Assembly: GCA_964452185.1 (NCBI GenBank) | Contig: CAYVKO010000013.1 | Coordinates: 1-16,261, forward strand | Length of the DNA: 16,261 bases | Source of the DNA: SW-6-46-9 sp964452185 | GTDB lineage: Bacteria > Patescibacteriota > Minisyncoccia > Phycocordibacterales > SW-6-46-9 | Direction of reading: 5' to 3' | Shown here: positions 7,960-14,480 of the stretch, one piece after another | Position numbering within the stretch: the stretch's first letter is position 1 | Layout: each line of letters starts with the position of its first letter | Program-made: the position numbers and the translations under genes | Notes under the pieces: generated by a model | Databases searched by the model: none | What the model saw: only the letters and a program-made list of their open reading frames with translations | Told to the model about the DNA's origin: nothing

Positions 7960-9375
7960 ATGAAAGCGAGAATAACAGCCGCGCTTATACTCATTGCCAG
8001 TCTGGCACTCGGTTTTTTTGTATATACCACTCAGTCCGAAGATTCTCCGTATGCACTACAGTACGGTCTCGACCTTTCTGGCGGAACACATCTGGTATAT
8101 GAAGCAGATGTATCAGAGCTTGCGCCAGAGCAGGTTGATCCAGCCTTAGCTTCACTCCGAGACGTTATTGAGCGCCGAGTAAACGCATTCGGTGTATCTG
8201 AGCCGTTGGTGCAGGTAGAAGAAACCAGCATTGGTGGCGACACAAACCATCGACTAATTGTAGAACTGCCTGGGATTGAAGATTCTGCAGAAGCACAGCG
8301 GCAGATTGGGGAAACTCCACTTTTAGAATTTAAGCTACAACAATCAGGCGGCACCCAAGATTCATCTCAACCGTTCGGAACAAGTTCAGATGCGTCAGGA
8401 ACCTCAACAGCCACCTCCGCTACCTCCAGTGCCACCTCTAGCCCAGCAGAAGGTCAGTATGAAAGCACTGATCTAACTGGACGGTATCTTTCGGGAGCTC
8501 GGTTGGAGTTCGGTTCTGGCCAGCAGGGAGGGGTAGGTAATGAACCGGTTGTACTCTTAGACTTTAACGAAGAAGGCTCTGAACTTTTTGCTGAAATTAC
8601 CGGTAATAATGTTGAAGAGGTACTAGCTATCTTTCTTGATGGTCAGCAAATATCCAGTCCGGTTATCCAGCAGCAGATTACCGGTGGCACCGCCCAAATT
8701 ACCGGAGACTTTAGTGCCGAAGAGGCTCGTACGTTGGTACGTGATCTGAACCTGGGAGCACTACCAGTTCCTATTGAGCTCGTTACTACTCAGACAGTCG
8801 GGGCTCAACTTGGTCAAGAAGTGAAAAACCAAGGCATTACTGCCGGAATTGTAGGATTGGCGCTGGTATCTCTATATTTGATTTTCTGGTACCGGCTTCC
8901 GGGAGTGGTGTCGGTAGTATCTTTAGGGATTTATATTCTTATCATGCTGGCTCTCTTTAAGCTTATCCCGGTTACACTGACGGCTGCCGGTATAGCCGGG
9001 TTTATCTTGTCCATTGGTATGGCGGTAGATGCTAATGTGCTTATTTTTGAGCGTATTAAAGAGGAGTTGGGTAATCCACGAGATACAATGCAGGAAGTTG
9101 TCACTGAAGGCTTTTCTCGTGCCTGGCCGTCAATTCGTGACGCAAACATTTCAAGCCTTATCTCTGCGGTGATTTTGTACATGGTTGGAACTACACTCAC
9201 ACAAGGTTTTGCTGTTACGTTTGGTGTCGGAGTCCTTGTCAGTATGGTCACCGCAATCACCATCAGCCGCACATTCCTTCTGGCGGTAGGGGGCGAAAAG
9301 CGAACCGAAAAGAAGCACACATTATTTGCACCAGGACTTCGGTCTGGCAGTGAATTTAATGAACACACAGACTAA
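7960..9375 (+). CDS. secD: Protein translocase subunit SecD
   Basis: The 471-aa SecD works with SecF at the SecYEG channel, using the proton gradient to pull secreted proteins outward. After the first membrane helix (about 4-24) comes YGLDLSGGTHLVYEAD (about 35-50), the start of the outer P1 domain. A Ser/Thr/Ala-rich low-complexity segment fills about residues 128-165. The C-terminal part carries five membrane helices (about 283-450), including GMAVDANVLIFERIKEE (about 353) with the conserved proton-relay Asp. The length resembles the short SecD of non-proteobacteria rather than the 615-aa E. coli form. secF begins 3 nt after its stop, so they form one operon. Confidence 0.96.
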   Translation: MKARITAALILIASLALGFFVYTTQSEDSPYALQYGLDLSGGTHLVYEADVSELAPEQVDPALASLRDVIERRVNAFGVSEPLVQVEETSIGGDTNHRLIVELPGIEDSAEAQRQIGETPLLEFKLQQSGGTQDSSQPFGTSSDASGTSTATSATSSATSSPAEGQYESTDLTGRYLSGARLEFGSGQQGGVGNEPVVLLDFNEEGSELFAEITGNNVEEVLAIFLDGQQISSPVIQQQITGGTAQITGDFSAEEARTLVRDLNLGALPVPIELVTTQTVGAQLGQEVKNQGITAGIVGLALVSLYLIFWYRLPGVVSVVSLGIYILIMLALFKLIPVTLTAAGIAGFILSIGMAVDANVLIFERIKEELGNPRDTMQEVVTEGFSRAWPSIRDANISSLISAVILYMVGTTLTQGFAVTFGVGVLVSMVTAITISRTFLLAVGGEKRTEKKHTLFAPGLRSGSEFNEHTD

Positions 9376-9378
9376 TTC

Positions 9379-10422
9379 ATGTTTGTAATCAAACACAAAG
9401 AAATATTTCTTACGATTGCGGGAGTGATAATGGCCGCAGCTATTGCGTGTATTGGTATATTCGGACTCTCCTTCGGTATTGACTTTACGGGCGGATCTAT
9501 TTTGGAGGTGGAGTTTACCGAAAATCGTCCGTCGGTAGAAGAGGTTGAGGAGGATGTAGCAGCGTTGGGAATTGAGAGTTCTTCAGTACGAGCAACCGGA
9601 GAAAACGGATACATTATCCGTACGCCTTTTCTGGATGAAAGTCAGCGTAGTGATCTCATGGTTCAGCTTTCTGAAACTGCCGGAGAGCCTGACTCTTCTG
9701 AAGACGGCGGGGCGAGTGGCTCAGAAGCCACAACTTCAGATGCTACCACCACAGAAGCAACTACCACTGAAGACACGCAACTAGCAACAACTTCTACAAC
9801 CAGCACGAGCTCGGTTTCGCAGGCAGGTGTTAACCAAAGACGATTCTCTTCAATCGGGCCAACAGTAGGAAGTGAGATTACACGTAAAGCTATTTACGGC
9901 ATTATTGCGGTGGTTGTAGCTATTATCTTGTTTGTGGCTTTTGCGTTTCGTAAAGTCTCAGAGCCAGTTTCTTCGTGGGTGTACGGTTCGGTGGCTGTTG
10001 TGGCACTTGTTCACGATATACTTATTCCGACAGGCTTGTTTGCCATCTTAGGTGTGACTATGGGGGCACAAGTCGACCTCCTTTTTGTGATGGCACTTTT
10101 GGCGATTCTTGGTTTCTCCGTAAACGACACCATTGTAGTGTTTGATCGTATCCGGGAGAACTTACAATCTGTCTACGATCGTGATGACAATGAAGACTTT
10201 TCTGAGACCGTTGGACGAAGCCTGAATCAGGTTTATCCTCGTTCTGTTAATACTTCAATGACCACTCTTGTTGTGTTGGCTGCGTTATACTTTCTTGGCG
10301 GTCAGTCAACAGAACTCTTCACCTTGACGCTTCTTGTAGGAGTTATTGCTGGTACATATTCTTCAATTTTCTTGGCCAGTCCGTTGCTTGTGAAAGTTCG
10401 CGAGTGGCAAACAGAGAAATAA
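9379..10422 (+). CDS. secF: Protein translocase subunit SecF
   Basis: SecF (347 aa) pairs with SecD. Features are the first membrane helix (about 10-31), FGIDFTGGSILEVEF (about 32-46), an outer domain and five C-terminal membrane helices (about 168-342). GFSVNDTIVVFDRIRENL (about 244-261) is the RND-type signature matching the SecD counterpart. As in SecD, the outer domain holds a long Thr/Ser/Glu-rich linker (about 101-150), not found in typical SecF. It is separated from secD by 3 nt. The acyltransferase-like or fused SecDF arrangement seen in some bacteria is absent; these are two separate proteins. Confidence 0.96.
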   Translation: MFVIKHKEIFLTIAGVIMAAAIACIGIFGLSFGIDFTGGSILEVEFTENRPSVEEVEEDVAALGIESSSVRATGENGYIIRTPFLDESQRSDLMVQLSETAGEPDSSEDGGASGSEATTSDATTTEATTTEDTQLATTSTTSTSSVSQAGVNQRRFSSIGPTVGSEITRKAIYGIIAVVVAIILFVAFAFRKVSEPVSSWVYGSVAVVALVHDILIPTGLFAILGVTMGAQVDLLFVMALLAILGFSVNDTIVVFDRIRENLQSVYDRDDNEDFSETVGRSLNQVYPRSVNTSMTTLVVLAALYFLGGQSTELFTLTLLVGVIAGTYSSIFLASPLLVKVREWQTEK

Positions 10423-10447
10423 ATAACCCAAGAAGTTAGTTGGTACC

Positions 10448-10477
10448 TTACCTCAAAAATATTCTCCTTGTTATCAT
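10448..10477 (+). promoter_or_regulatory. Promoter of the 2H-DHH gene (leaderless)
   Basis: TTACCT (10448-10453), an 18-nt spacer and TATCAT (10472-10477) with an extended TGT before it. The predicted transcript start coincides with the ATG at 10484. Confidence 0.5.
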
Positions 10478-10483
10478 AGTGAT

Positions 10484-11890
10484 ATGAGCCAAAAAGATTT
10501 TATAAGAGATAAAACTACGATGGCCGATTTGGTCATCTATACTGCTGTAGTGCTTGACGAAGAAAGCAGAGAGAAAATAAAAGAAGCATTTCCTGGCAAG
10601 CACGAAAATTATCACGGTGAACATATAACGCTTACTTACGGAAATCGATCCTTTCCGGATAATCTAGGTGAGAATGTTTCGTTTGGTTTGGCTGGTGTGG
10701 CCACAAATGAGAAAGTTGAGGCGGTGGCTGTAGAAGGGGGTGCTGTATTTGACGGTGTTTCAAACCCGCATATAACAATTTCTACCGCTCCGAAGGCAAA
10801 GCCGAAAACAAGCCAAAAACTTTTGAGGAACAATTCAGTCGTCCCTTCAGCTCATGACATGTCTTTGACTGGTCACGTAAGTGCATATCTGAAGCTTTTT
10901 GGTTTTGTTACAGAAGTCCCAGAAACTTTTTCTATAGACAAAGTAGTTTTGCCAGCTCGGCCACAGATTGATACAGCTGTAGCTCTTTATCTACTTCGTC
11001 GTTACGGGAGTGAGATATTTACAGGTATTACAGAGGCTGAGATTGAGGTTTTGCCTAACATAGATCAAGAAGGTAAATCTGACCGGGAGTTTATAGAAGA
11101 GGGCGCGCTTCTTTTGGATGTTGGCGGCGGAATGTTTGATCATCATAAGAACAACAGCACTGCTTCTGAGCTGGTAGCTCGATTCCTGTATGTAAAACAT
11201 AACCCTTCAATAAAGAAAATGCTTGACTTTGCACGGCGTGATGACCAAGAAGGTAAGGGTATTATCTCAGATGACCAGCTTGATAGAGCTTTTGGCTTGC
11301 CCGGACTCATGACTGCGCTTAACAAGTCATACCCTGATGATCATACCGGTGTGATGAATAAAGTGATAGCGCTTCTGGATGGCCATCATCGTGAGGAAGA
11401 ATCGCGAGCCTTCGGCATGCCGGATGAATACGAGACCAAAAAAGAGGCCGGAGAAGTTATAGAACAGGAAGTTGAACATAAACGTGGCGAAGTAAAACTT
11501 GTGGGTATGAAAACCGACAATGCCTCCATGGCTGGCTGGCTCCGATCCAGCAAAGGGCCGGATGCTGATGTGGTGGTGTTACAGCAGTCTAGCGGACACA
11601 CTAATGTTCTTACTGCCGGCAAGTATGTTGACTTGCGATTAGTAACTTCACTTATTCGGCAGGCCGAACTCAAAAGTAAAGGAGCTGATGATTTCTTACC
11701 GCACAAGATTCTCATGCAGGAAGGGAAGTTTGATAGTGTGCCGGAGTGGTATTACGACCTTCGTACCAACTCTCTTCTGAACGGAGGTGTATCACCGGGT
11801 GATGTGCCGGCCACTAACCTTTCTTTTAAGAAAATCGTTGACAGAGTAACTGCCGGATTGGAGGATTTGCGAGTAGGGGACAATGACTAA
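10484..11890 (+). CDS. Probable 2H phosphoesterase-DHH/MYG1-like fusion protein
   Basis: This 468-aa cytoplasmic protein has two parts. Residues about 14-105 carry two H-x-T motifs, H47-I-T49 (HITLTYG) and H96-I-T98 (PHITIST), spaced and framed like the paired catalytic motifs of 2H phosphoesterases, which act on 2'-5' or cyclic phosphates of RNA. Residues about 150-440 resemble DHH phosphoesterases of the MYG1 type: RPQIDTAVALYLLRR (D163), LLLDVGGGMFDHHKN (D212 and D219-H220-H221) and a later region with GWLR and LTAGK pieces. MYG1 in eukaryotes is a 3'-5' RNA exonuclease. A combined RNA-end processing role is inference from motifs only. The start is set by a -10 box 6 nt upstream; a second Met (13, GATGGCC) is possible. 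A terminator follows. Confidence 0.65.
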   Translation: MSQKDFIRDKTTMADLVIYTAVVLDEESREKIKEAFPGKHENYHGEHITLTYGNRSFPDNLGENVSFGLAGVATNEKVEAVAVEGGAVFDGVSNPHITISTAPKAKPKTSQKLLRNNSVVPSAHDMSLTGHVSAYLKLFGFVTEVPETFSIDKVVLPARPQIDTAVALYLLRRYGSEIFTGITEAEIEVLPNIDQEGKSDREFIEEGALLLDVGGGMFDHHKNNSTASELVARFLYVKHNPSIKKMLDFARRDDQEGKGIISDDQLDRAFGLPGLMTALNKSYPDDHTGVMNKVIALLDGHHREEESRAFGMPDEYETKKEAGEVIEQEVEHKRGEVKLVGMKTDNASMAGWLRSSKGPDADVVVLQQSSGHTNVLTAGKYVDLRLVTSLIRQAELKSKGADDFLPHKILMQEGKFDSVPEWYYDLRTNSLLNGGVSPGDVPATNLSFKKIVDRVTAGLEDLRVGDND

Positions 11891-11904
11891 CCTTATTCTT
11901 CTAT

Positions 11905-11950
11905 AAATAAAAAACCCGACCTCACAGACGTGAGACCGGGTTGTGTTCGT
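11905..11950. terminator. Bidirectional terminator between convergent genes
   Basis: AACCCG (11913-11918) and CTCAC (11921-11925) pair with GTGAG (11930-11934) and CGGGTT (11937-11942), loop AGAC. A-rich sequence lies on the left and a broken T-run on the right. The stronger U-tract is for minus-strand transcription. Confidence 0.75.
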
Positions 11951-11967
11951 GTTTTTGTTAAAAAGAG

Positions 11968-12816
11968 CTATTGAAAAGAATCCTTTCGCTCGATGACGGT
12001 GACTCCAACCGCCTCCGAAGAAAGACTGCTTCGCTGTCCGGCTGCTCGGGTGTTGGCGTATTTCACCTTCTCGTCAGCCAAAAGGAACTGGCGCTGTGTA
12101 CCCGAGCGCTTCGATACATTAGCCCAGTACACTTTCAGTTTTTGCTCTTGATGATTCACCAAGACGCCGGTGCCAGAAGCCGGCGAGAAAAACAAAACCC
12201 GGGCTTCGCCTTCGGAAAGATCGCTTGTCTTGACCTCTCGGTTCTGACGTTTATTGAGGTTCCACGAATCTTCCGGGATCTGGCTCGTATCGTCAAGAAT
12301 CTCTCTAAAAAGAGAGTCAGCTTTCCAGGAGCAATGCCTCATCATCAATTTTCCAGATGATTGATGTAGAAATACTTGCTCCTCATATGCCTTTTGCGTA
12401 ACGAGCCAAAAACGTCCTCTTTGACCTACAATACTAGCTTGCCAAGCTTCAAACCAGCCGTCCTTGCTGAGGGTAATTAGCCTCAGAGTATTGTCCTCGG
12501 CAGTGGTATAGGAGCCTAGCTTGCTTTCTTGTATTGTTACTTTTTGCTTAAACTTTCGACCGTCAGACTCAACACGAAACCCTTTCAGGCTTGCGTAACG
12601 ATACCCGTTGACGTTTATTCCGTGAACCCCTTTTGGAGTTTTGGCCTGAAGAGTGAGCCACCCCTCAAAGCCTTCACCGATAAACCCGTCATCGTCGGGC
12701 TTTAGAGGCTCGCCATCCATGAGTGCGGCCACTTGTGGCGGGCGGATAGCCTCTTCGGGAGCCAGTTCAGGAATTTGCCGATATGCATCGAGCAGGACTT
12801 TCTTGGTGGTAGACAT
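11968..12816 (-). CDS. Hypothetical protein with a cold-shock-like C-terminus
   Basis: The 282-aa product is predicted to be soluble. The reading frame is open further upstream to 13014, but the start is taken as ATG 12816 (MSTTKKVLLDAY) because a promoter lies at 12891-12863 and AGGTAG precedes the ATG by 5 nt. Residues 1-200 have no family I recognise; they include GFEGWLTLQAK, GFRVESDGRKFKQKV and GWFEAWQASIVGQRGRFWLV, suggesting beta-rich folds. Residues about 203-278 read like a cold-shock (OB-fold) domain: G-x-A-R-V-LFFSP-x3-GTGVLV, then VYWANV, an EKVKY strand and SSEAVGVTV. The classic aromatic RNA-binding pattern is only partly kept. Nucleic-acid binding is therefore a guess. It is divergent from secE-nusG. 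Confidence 0.75.
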   Translation of the reverse strand: MSTTKKVLLDAYRQIPELAPEEAIRPPQVAALMDGEPLKPDDDGFIGEGFEGWLTLQAKTPKGVHGINVNGYRYASLKGFRVESDGRKFKQKVTIQESKLGSYTTAEDNTLRLITLSKDGWFEAWQASIVGQRGRFWLVTQKAYEEQVFLHQSSGKLMMRHCSWKADSLFREILDDTSQIPEDSWNLNKRQNREVKTSDLSEGEARVLFFSPASGTGVLVNHQEQKLKVYWANVSKRSGTQRQFLLADEKVKYANTRAAGQRSSLSSEAVGVTVIERKDSFQ

Positions 12817-12862
12817 AAGACTACCTGCTTTTTGAAAGGCTTGCGGTTTGTGTCTGTGTTTA

Positions 12863-12891
12863 AGAATACAACTATTGTATTTTAAAGTCAA
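12863..12891 (-). promoter_or_regulatory. Promoter of the cold-shock-like gene
   Basis: On the minus strand TTGACT (12891-12886), a 17-nt spacer and TATTCT (12868-12863). The transcript would have a leader of about 40 nt with a Shine-Dalgarno-like AGGTAG near 12827-12822. Confidence 0.65.
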
Positions 12892-12924
12892 GCTCTCAAT
12901 CAGAGCCCGAAGTTTCGGTTTCAA

Positions 12925-12953
12925 TTGACACAAGAGTATATAGCAAGTAATAT
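12925..12953 (+). promoter_or_regulatory. secE-nusG promoter, near consensus
   Basis: TTGACA (12925-12930), a 17-nt spacer and TAATAT (12948-12953) give one of the best promoters in the window. Transcription would start near 12960, about 41 nt before secE. Confidence 0.75.
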
Positions 12954-12966
12954 AAATAACGTACAG

Positions 12967-12985
12967 CGCCCGAGAGGGCGTTTTT
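12967..12985 (+). promoter_or_regulatory. Leader hairpin with T-run before secE
   Basis: CGCCC-GAGA-GGGCG followed by TTTTT, starting only about 7 nt after the predicted transcript start. It has the form of an intrinsic terminator, but it is probably too near the 5' end to terminate well; a 5' stabilising hairpin or an attenuator is possible. Confidence 0.55.
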
Positions 12986-13000
12986 AAAGAGAAGCATAAT

Positions 13001-13183
13001 ATGGAAGCAGCCATACAATATCTTAAAGGTGTTTGGAATGAGTTGGATAAAGTAAACTGGCCAAGCCAGCGGGAAACAGGTTACTTGACCGCACTGGTTA
13101 TCCTGCTTTCCCTTCTCATTGCCGCCTACCTTGGACTATTTGACCAAATATTTACTCGCCTCTTTGATCAGTTTTTCGTTTAA
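13001..13183 (+). CDS. secE: Preprotein translocase subunit SecE
   Basis: This 60-aa SecE has one membrane helix (about 27-47) and the amphipathic N-terminal signature ELDKVNWPSQRE (about 14-25). It is the short form usual outside proteobacteria, clamping SecY in the export channel. AAGAGAAG lies 7-14 nt upstream and may serve as a weak ribosome-binding site. nusG starts 2 nt after its stop, the near-universal secE-nusG pairing. Confidence 0.95.
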   Translation: MEAAIQYLKGVWNELDKVNWPSQRETGYLTALVILLSLLIAAYLGLFDQIFTRLFDQFFV

Positions 13184-13185
13184 AT

Positions 13186-13752
13186 ATGGCAGACAACCAG
13201 GACAACGGAGGGCTTTTGGGTGAGAAAGGTACCAAAAACTGGTACGCTATTCATACATACGCTGGTTATGAAGACGCTGTGGCCAGAAATCTCAAGCAAC
13301 GGATTGACTCAATGGACATGCAGGACCTCATTTTTGATGTCATTGTCCCAACCAAGCAGGTAATGAAAGTAAAACGCGGTAAACGAGTTGAGGAAGAAGA
13401 GCAGATTTATCCTGGTTACGTACTTGTGCAGATGAAAATCACTGAAGATTCCTGGTATGTTGTTCGTAATACTCCGCGAGTGACCGGTTTTGTGGGGTCA
13501 GGATCACGTCCGGATCCACTTGAAGAGAACGAGGTAAAAGAACTGTTCTCACAAATGTCAGAAGATTCAAGCGAGCACGCCATCGATCTTAACGAAGGCG
13601 ATCCGGTGCGGGTAATTGACGGTCCGTTTGATGAGCTGGAAGGTACAGTTGATGAGGTTGATCGTGAACGTGGCAAAGTAAAAGTGTTAGTTTCTATGTT
13701 CGGTCGGGAGACACCGGTGGAGCTTGATTTCTTGCAGGTAGAACCACTTTAA
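13186..13752 (+). CDS. nusG: Transcription elongation factor NusG
   Basis: The 188-aa product has the NusG N-terminal domain, with NWYAIHTYAGYE (about 18-29), QIYPGYVLVQM (about 73-83) and VRNTPRVTGFVG (about 93-104). It ends in a KOW domain starting GDPVRVIDGPFDELEGTVDEV (two blocks, about 137-157) and ending VELDFLQVEPL. NusG binds RNA polymerase to control pausing and links it to the ribosome or Rho. A polar N-terminal tail of about 17 residues precedes the domain. It is co-transcribed with secE. Confidence 0.96.
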   Translation: MADNQDNGGLLGEKGTKNWYAIHTYAGYEDAVARNLKQRIDSMDMQDLIFDVIVPTKQVMKVKRGKRVEEEEQIYPGYVLVQMKITEDSWYVVRNTPRVTGFVGSGSRPDPLEENEVKELFSQMSEDSSEHAIDLNEGDPVRVIDGPFDELEGTVDEVDRERGKVKVLVSMFGRETPVELDFLQVEPL

Positions 13753-13766
13753 AGCACCAAATAGTC

Positions 13767-13794
13767 TTGATTTTTGGCTCAAATTCGGTACACT
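13767..13794 (+). promoter_or_regulatory. Possible rplK promoter
   Basis: TTGATT (13767-13772), a 16-nt spacer and TACACT (13789-13794) lie in the 93-nt gap between nusG and rplK. This would give a leader of about 45 nt. No Shine-Dalgarno sequence is seen. Confidence 0.4.
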
Positions 13795-13845
13795 TAAGTA
13801 GCAAATCAGCCGCACAATCAACTCTAAATTTTTAAATATAGCAAT

Positions 13846-14265
13846 ATGGCAGAGCTTCAACGAACAATGAAATTACAGATTAAGGCAGGCGAAGCGAGTC
13901 CGGCTCCTCCTATAGGCCCGGCACTTGGCCAGGTTGGTATTAACATTGGTGAGTTTGTAAGTCAATTCAACGAAGCTACTGCTGATATGGGAGACGATCT
14001 CGTGCCGGTTGTTATCTCCGTTTATGATGACCGAAGCTTTGATTTTGAATTAAAAAGCCCACCGGCTTCAAGTCTTATCAAAAAGAAAGCCGGGATTGAA
14101 AGCGGTGCCAGTGATATTCTTAACGAAACAGCCGGTACTATTACCAAAGATCAAATCCGAGAAATTTCCGAGCGCAAAATGGAAGACTTAAGCGCTAACG
14201 ATCTTGAACAGGCTGATAAGATTATTGAAGGAACGTGTAGATCAATGGGGGTAGAGGTAAAATAA
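13846..14265 (+). CDS. rplK: 50S ribosomal protein L11
   Basis: The 139-aa L11 binds the GTPase-associated region of 23S rRNA. Clear landmarks are KLQIKAGEASPAPPIGPALG (about 9-28, split motif), QVGINIGEFVSQFNEAT, the middle SPPASSLIKKKAGIESGA (about 70-87) and the C-terminal EGTCRSMGVEVK. Length and domain order are normal. It follows nusG as in most bacteria, but the usual next gene rplA is absent here. The last codons and stop lie inside a 9-bp hairpin (14257-14278), and a second, diverged copy of its 3' end occurs 160 nt downstream. Confidence 0.97.
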   Translation: MAELQRTMKLQIKAGEASPAPPIGPALGQVGINIGEFVSQFNEATADMGDDLVPVVISVYDDRSFDFELKSPPASSLIKKKAGIESGASDILNETAGTITKDQIREISERKMEDLSANDLEQADKIIEGTCRSMGVEVK

Positions 14266-14425
14266 CAAGTTATTTTACTGATCTCATCATTGATCAGTGA
14301 AGATGTCAGGAAACGGTAGTTTCCTGAGTTGGAGAGCAGCGAGCTTGCGAGTGTTGAGAACCGAGGTCCTTAAAACGCAACGAATAGAGCGAGTGAGTAG
14401 AAGTATGGGGGTCGAAGTTAAATAG
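14257..14425 (+). repeat. Segment with a displaced second rplK 3' end
   Basis: After the rplK stop, 14384-14425 repeats the final 13 codons plus stop of rplK (14224-14265) at an offset of 160 nt. The encoded peptides agree at 10 of 13 residues (I-E-x-x-x-R-S-M-G-V-E-V-K), but nucleotide identity is only about 29 of 42, and most of the changes within RSMGVEVK are synonymous. Between the copies are hairpins at 14257-14278, about 14277-14297 (CTGATC/GATCAG) and 14306-14326 (CAGGAAAC-GGTA-GTTTCCTG). From ATG 14303 a 40-codon frame runs through to the second tail. Whether it is translated is unknown; no Shine-Dalgarno sequence is obvious. Confidence 0.7.
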
Positions 14426-14453
14426 AAGCTGATTTTATCTAAAACACATACGT

Positions 14454-14480
14454 AAAAAAGCACCCGTTCGGGTGCTTTTA
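14454..14480. terminator. Strong bidirectional terminator
   Basis: GCACCC-GTTC-GGGTGC (14460-14475) is flanked by A6 on the left and TTTT on the right. It ends the secE-nusG-rplK unit and, read the other way, the HNH-like gene, whose stop codon overlaps it. Confidence 0.85.

Noticed and set aside
8931..9368. 145-codon minus-strand frame opposite secD
   Set aside because: It is antisense to conserved SecD membrane helices and motifs, with no own start signals.
9679..9830. Thr/Ser-rich repeats in secF as a CRISPR or tandem-repeat array
   Set aside because: They are in frame within secF, irregular in unit length, and explained by a low-complexity protein linker.
11971..12835. Plus-strand frames opposite the cold-shock-like gene
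   Set aside because: They are short, with no start signals, and are antisense to a longer frame with its own promoter and terminator.
12817..13014. Upstream extension of the minus-strand cold-shock-like gene to 13014
   Set aside because: The extension runs through the secE promoter and the gene's own -35/-10 boxes; ATG 12816 has a ribosome-binding-like site.
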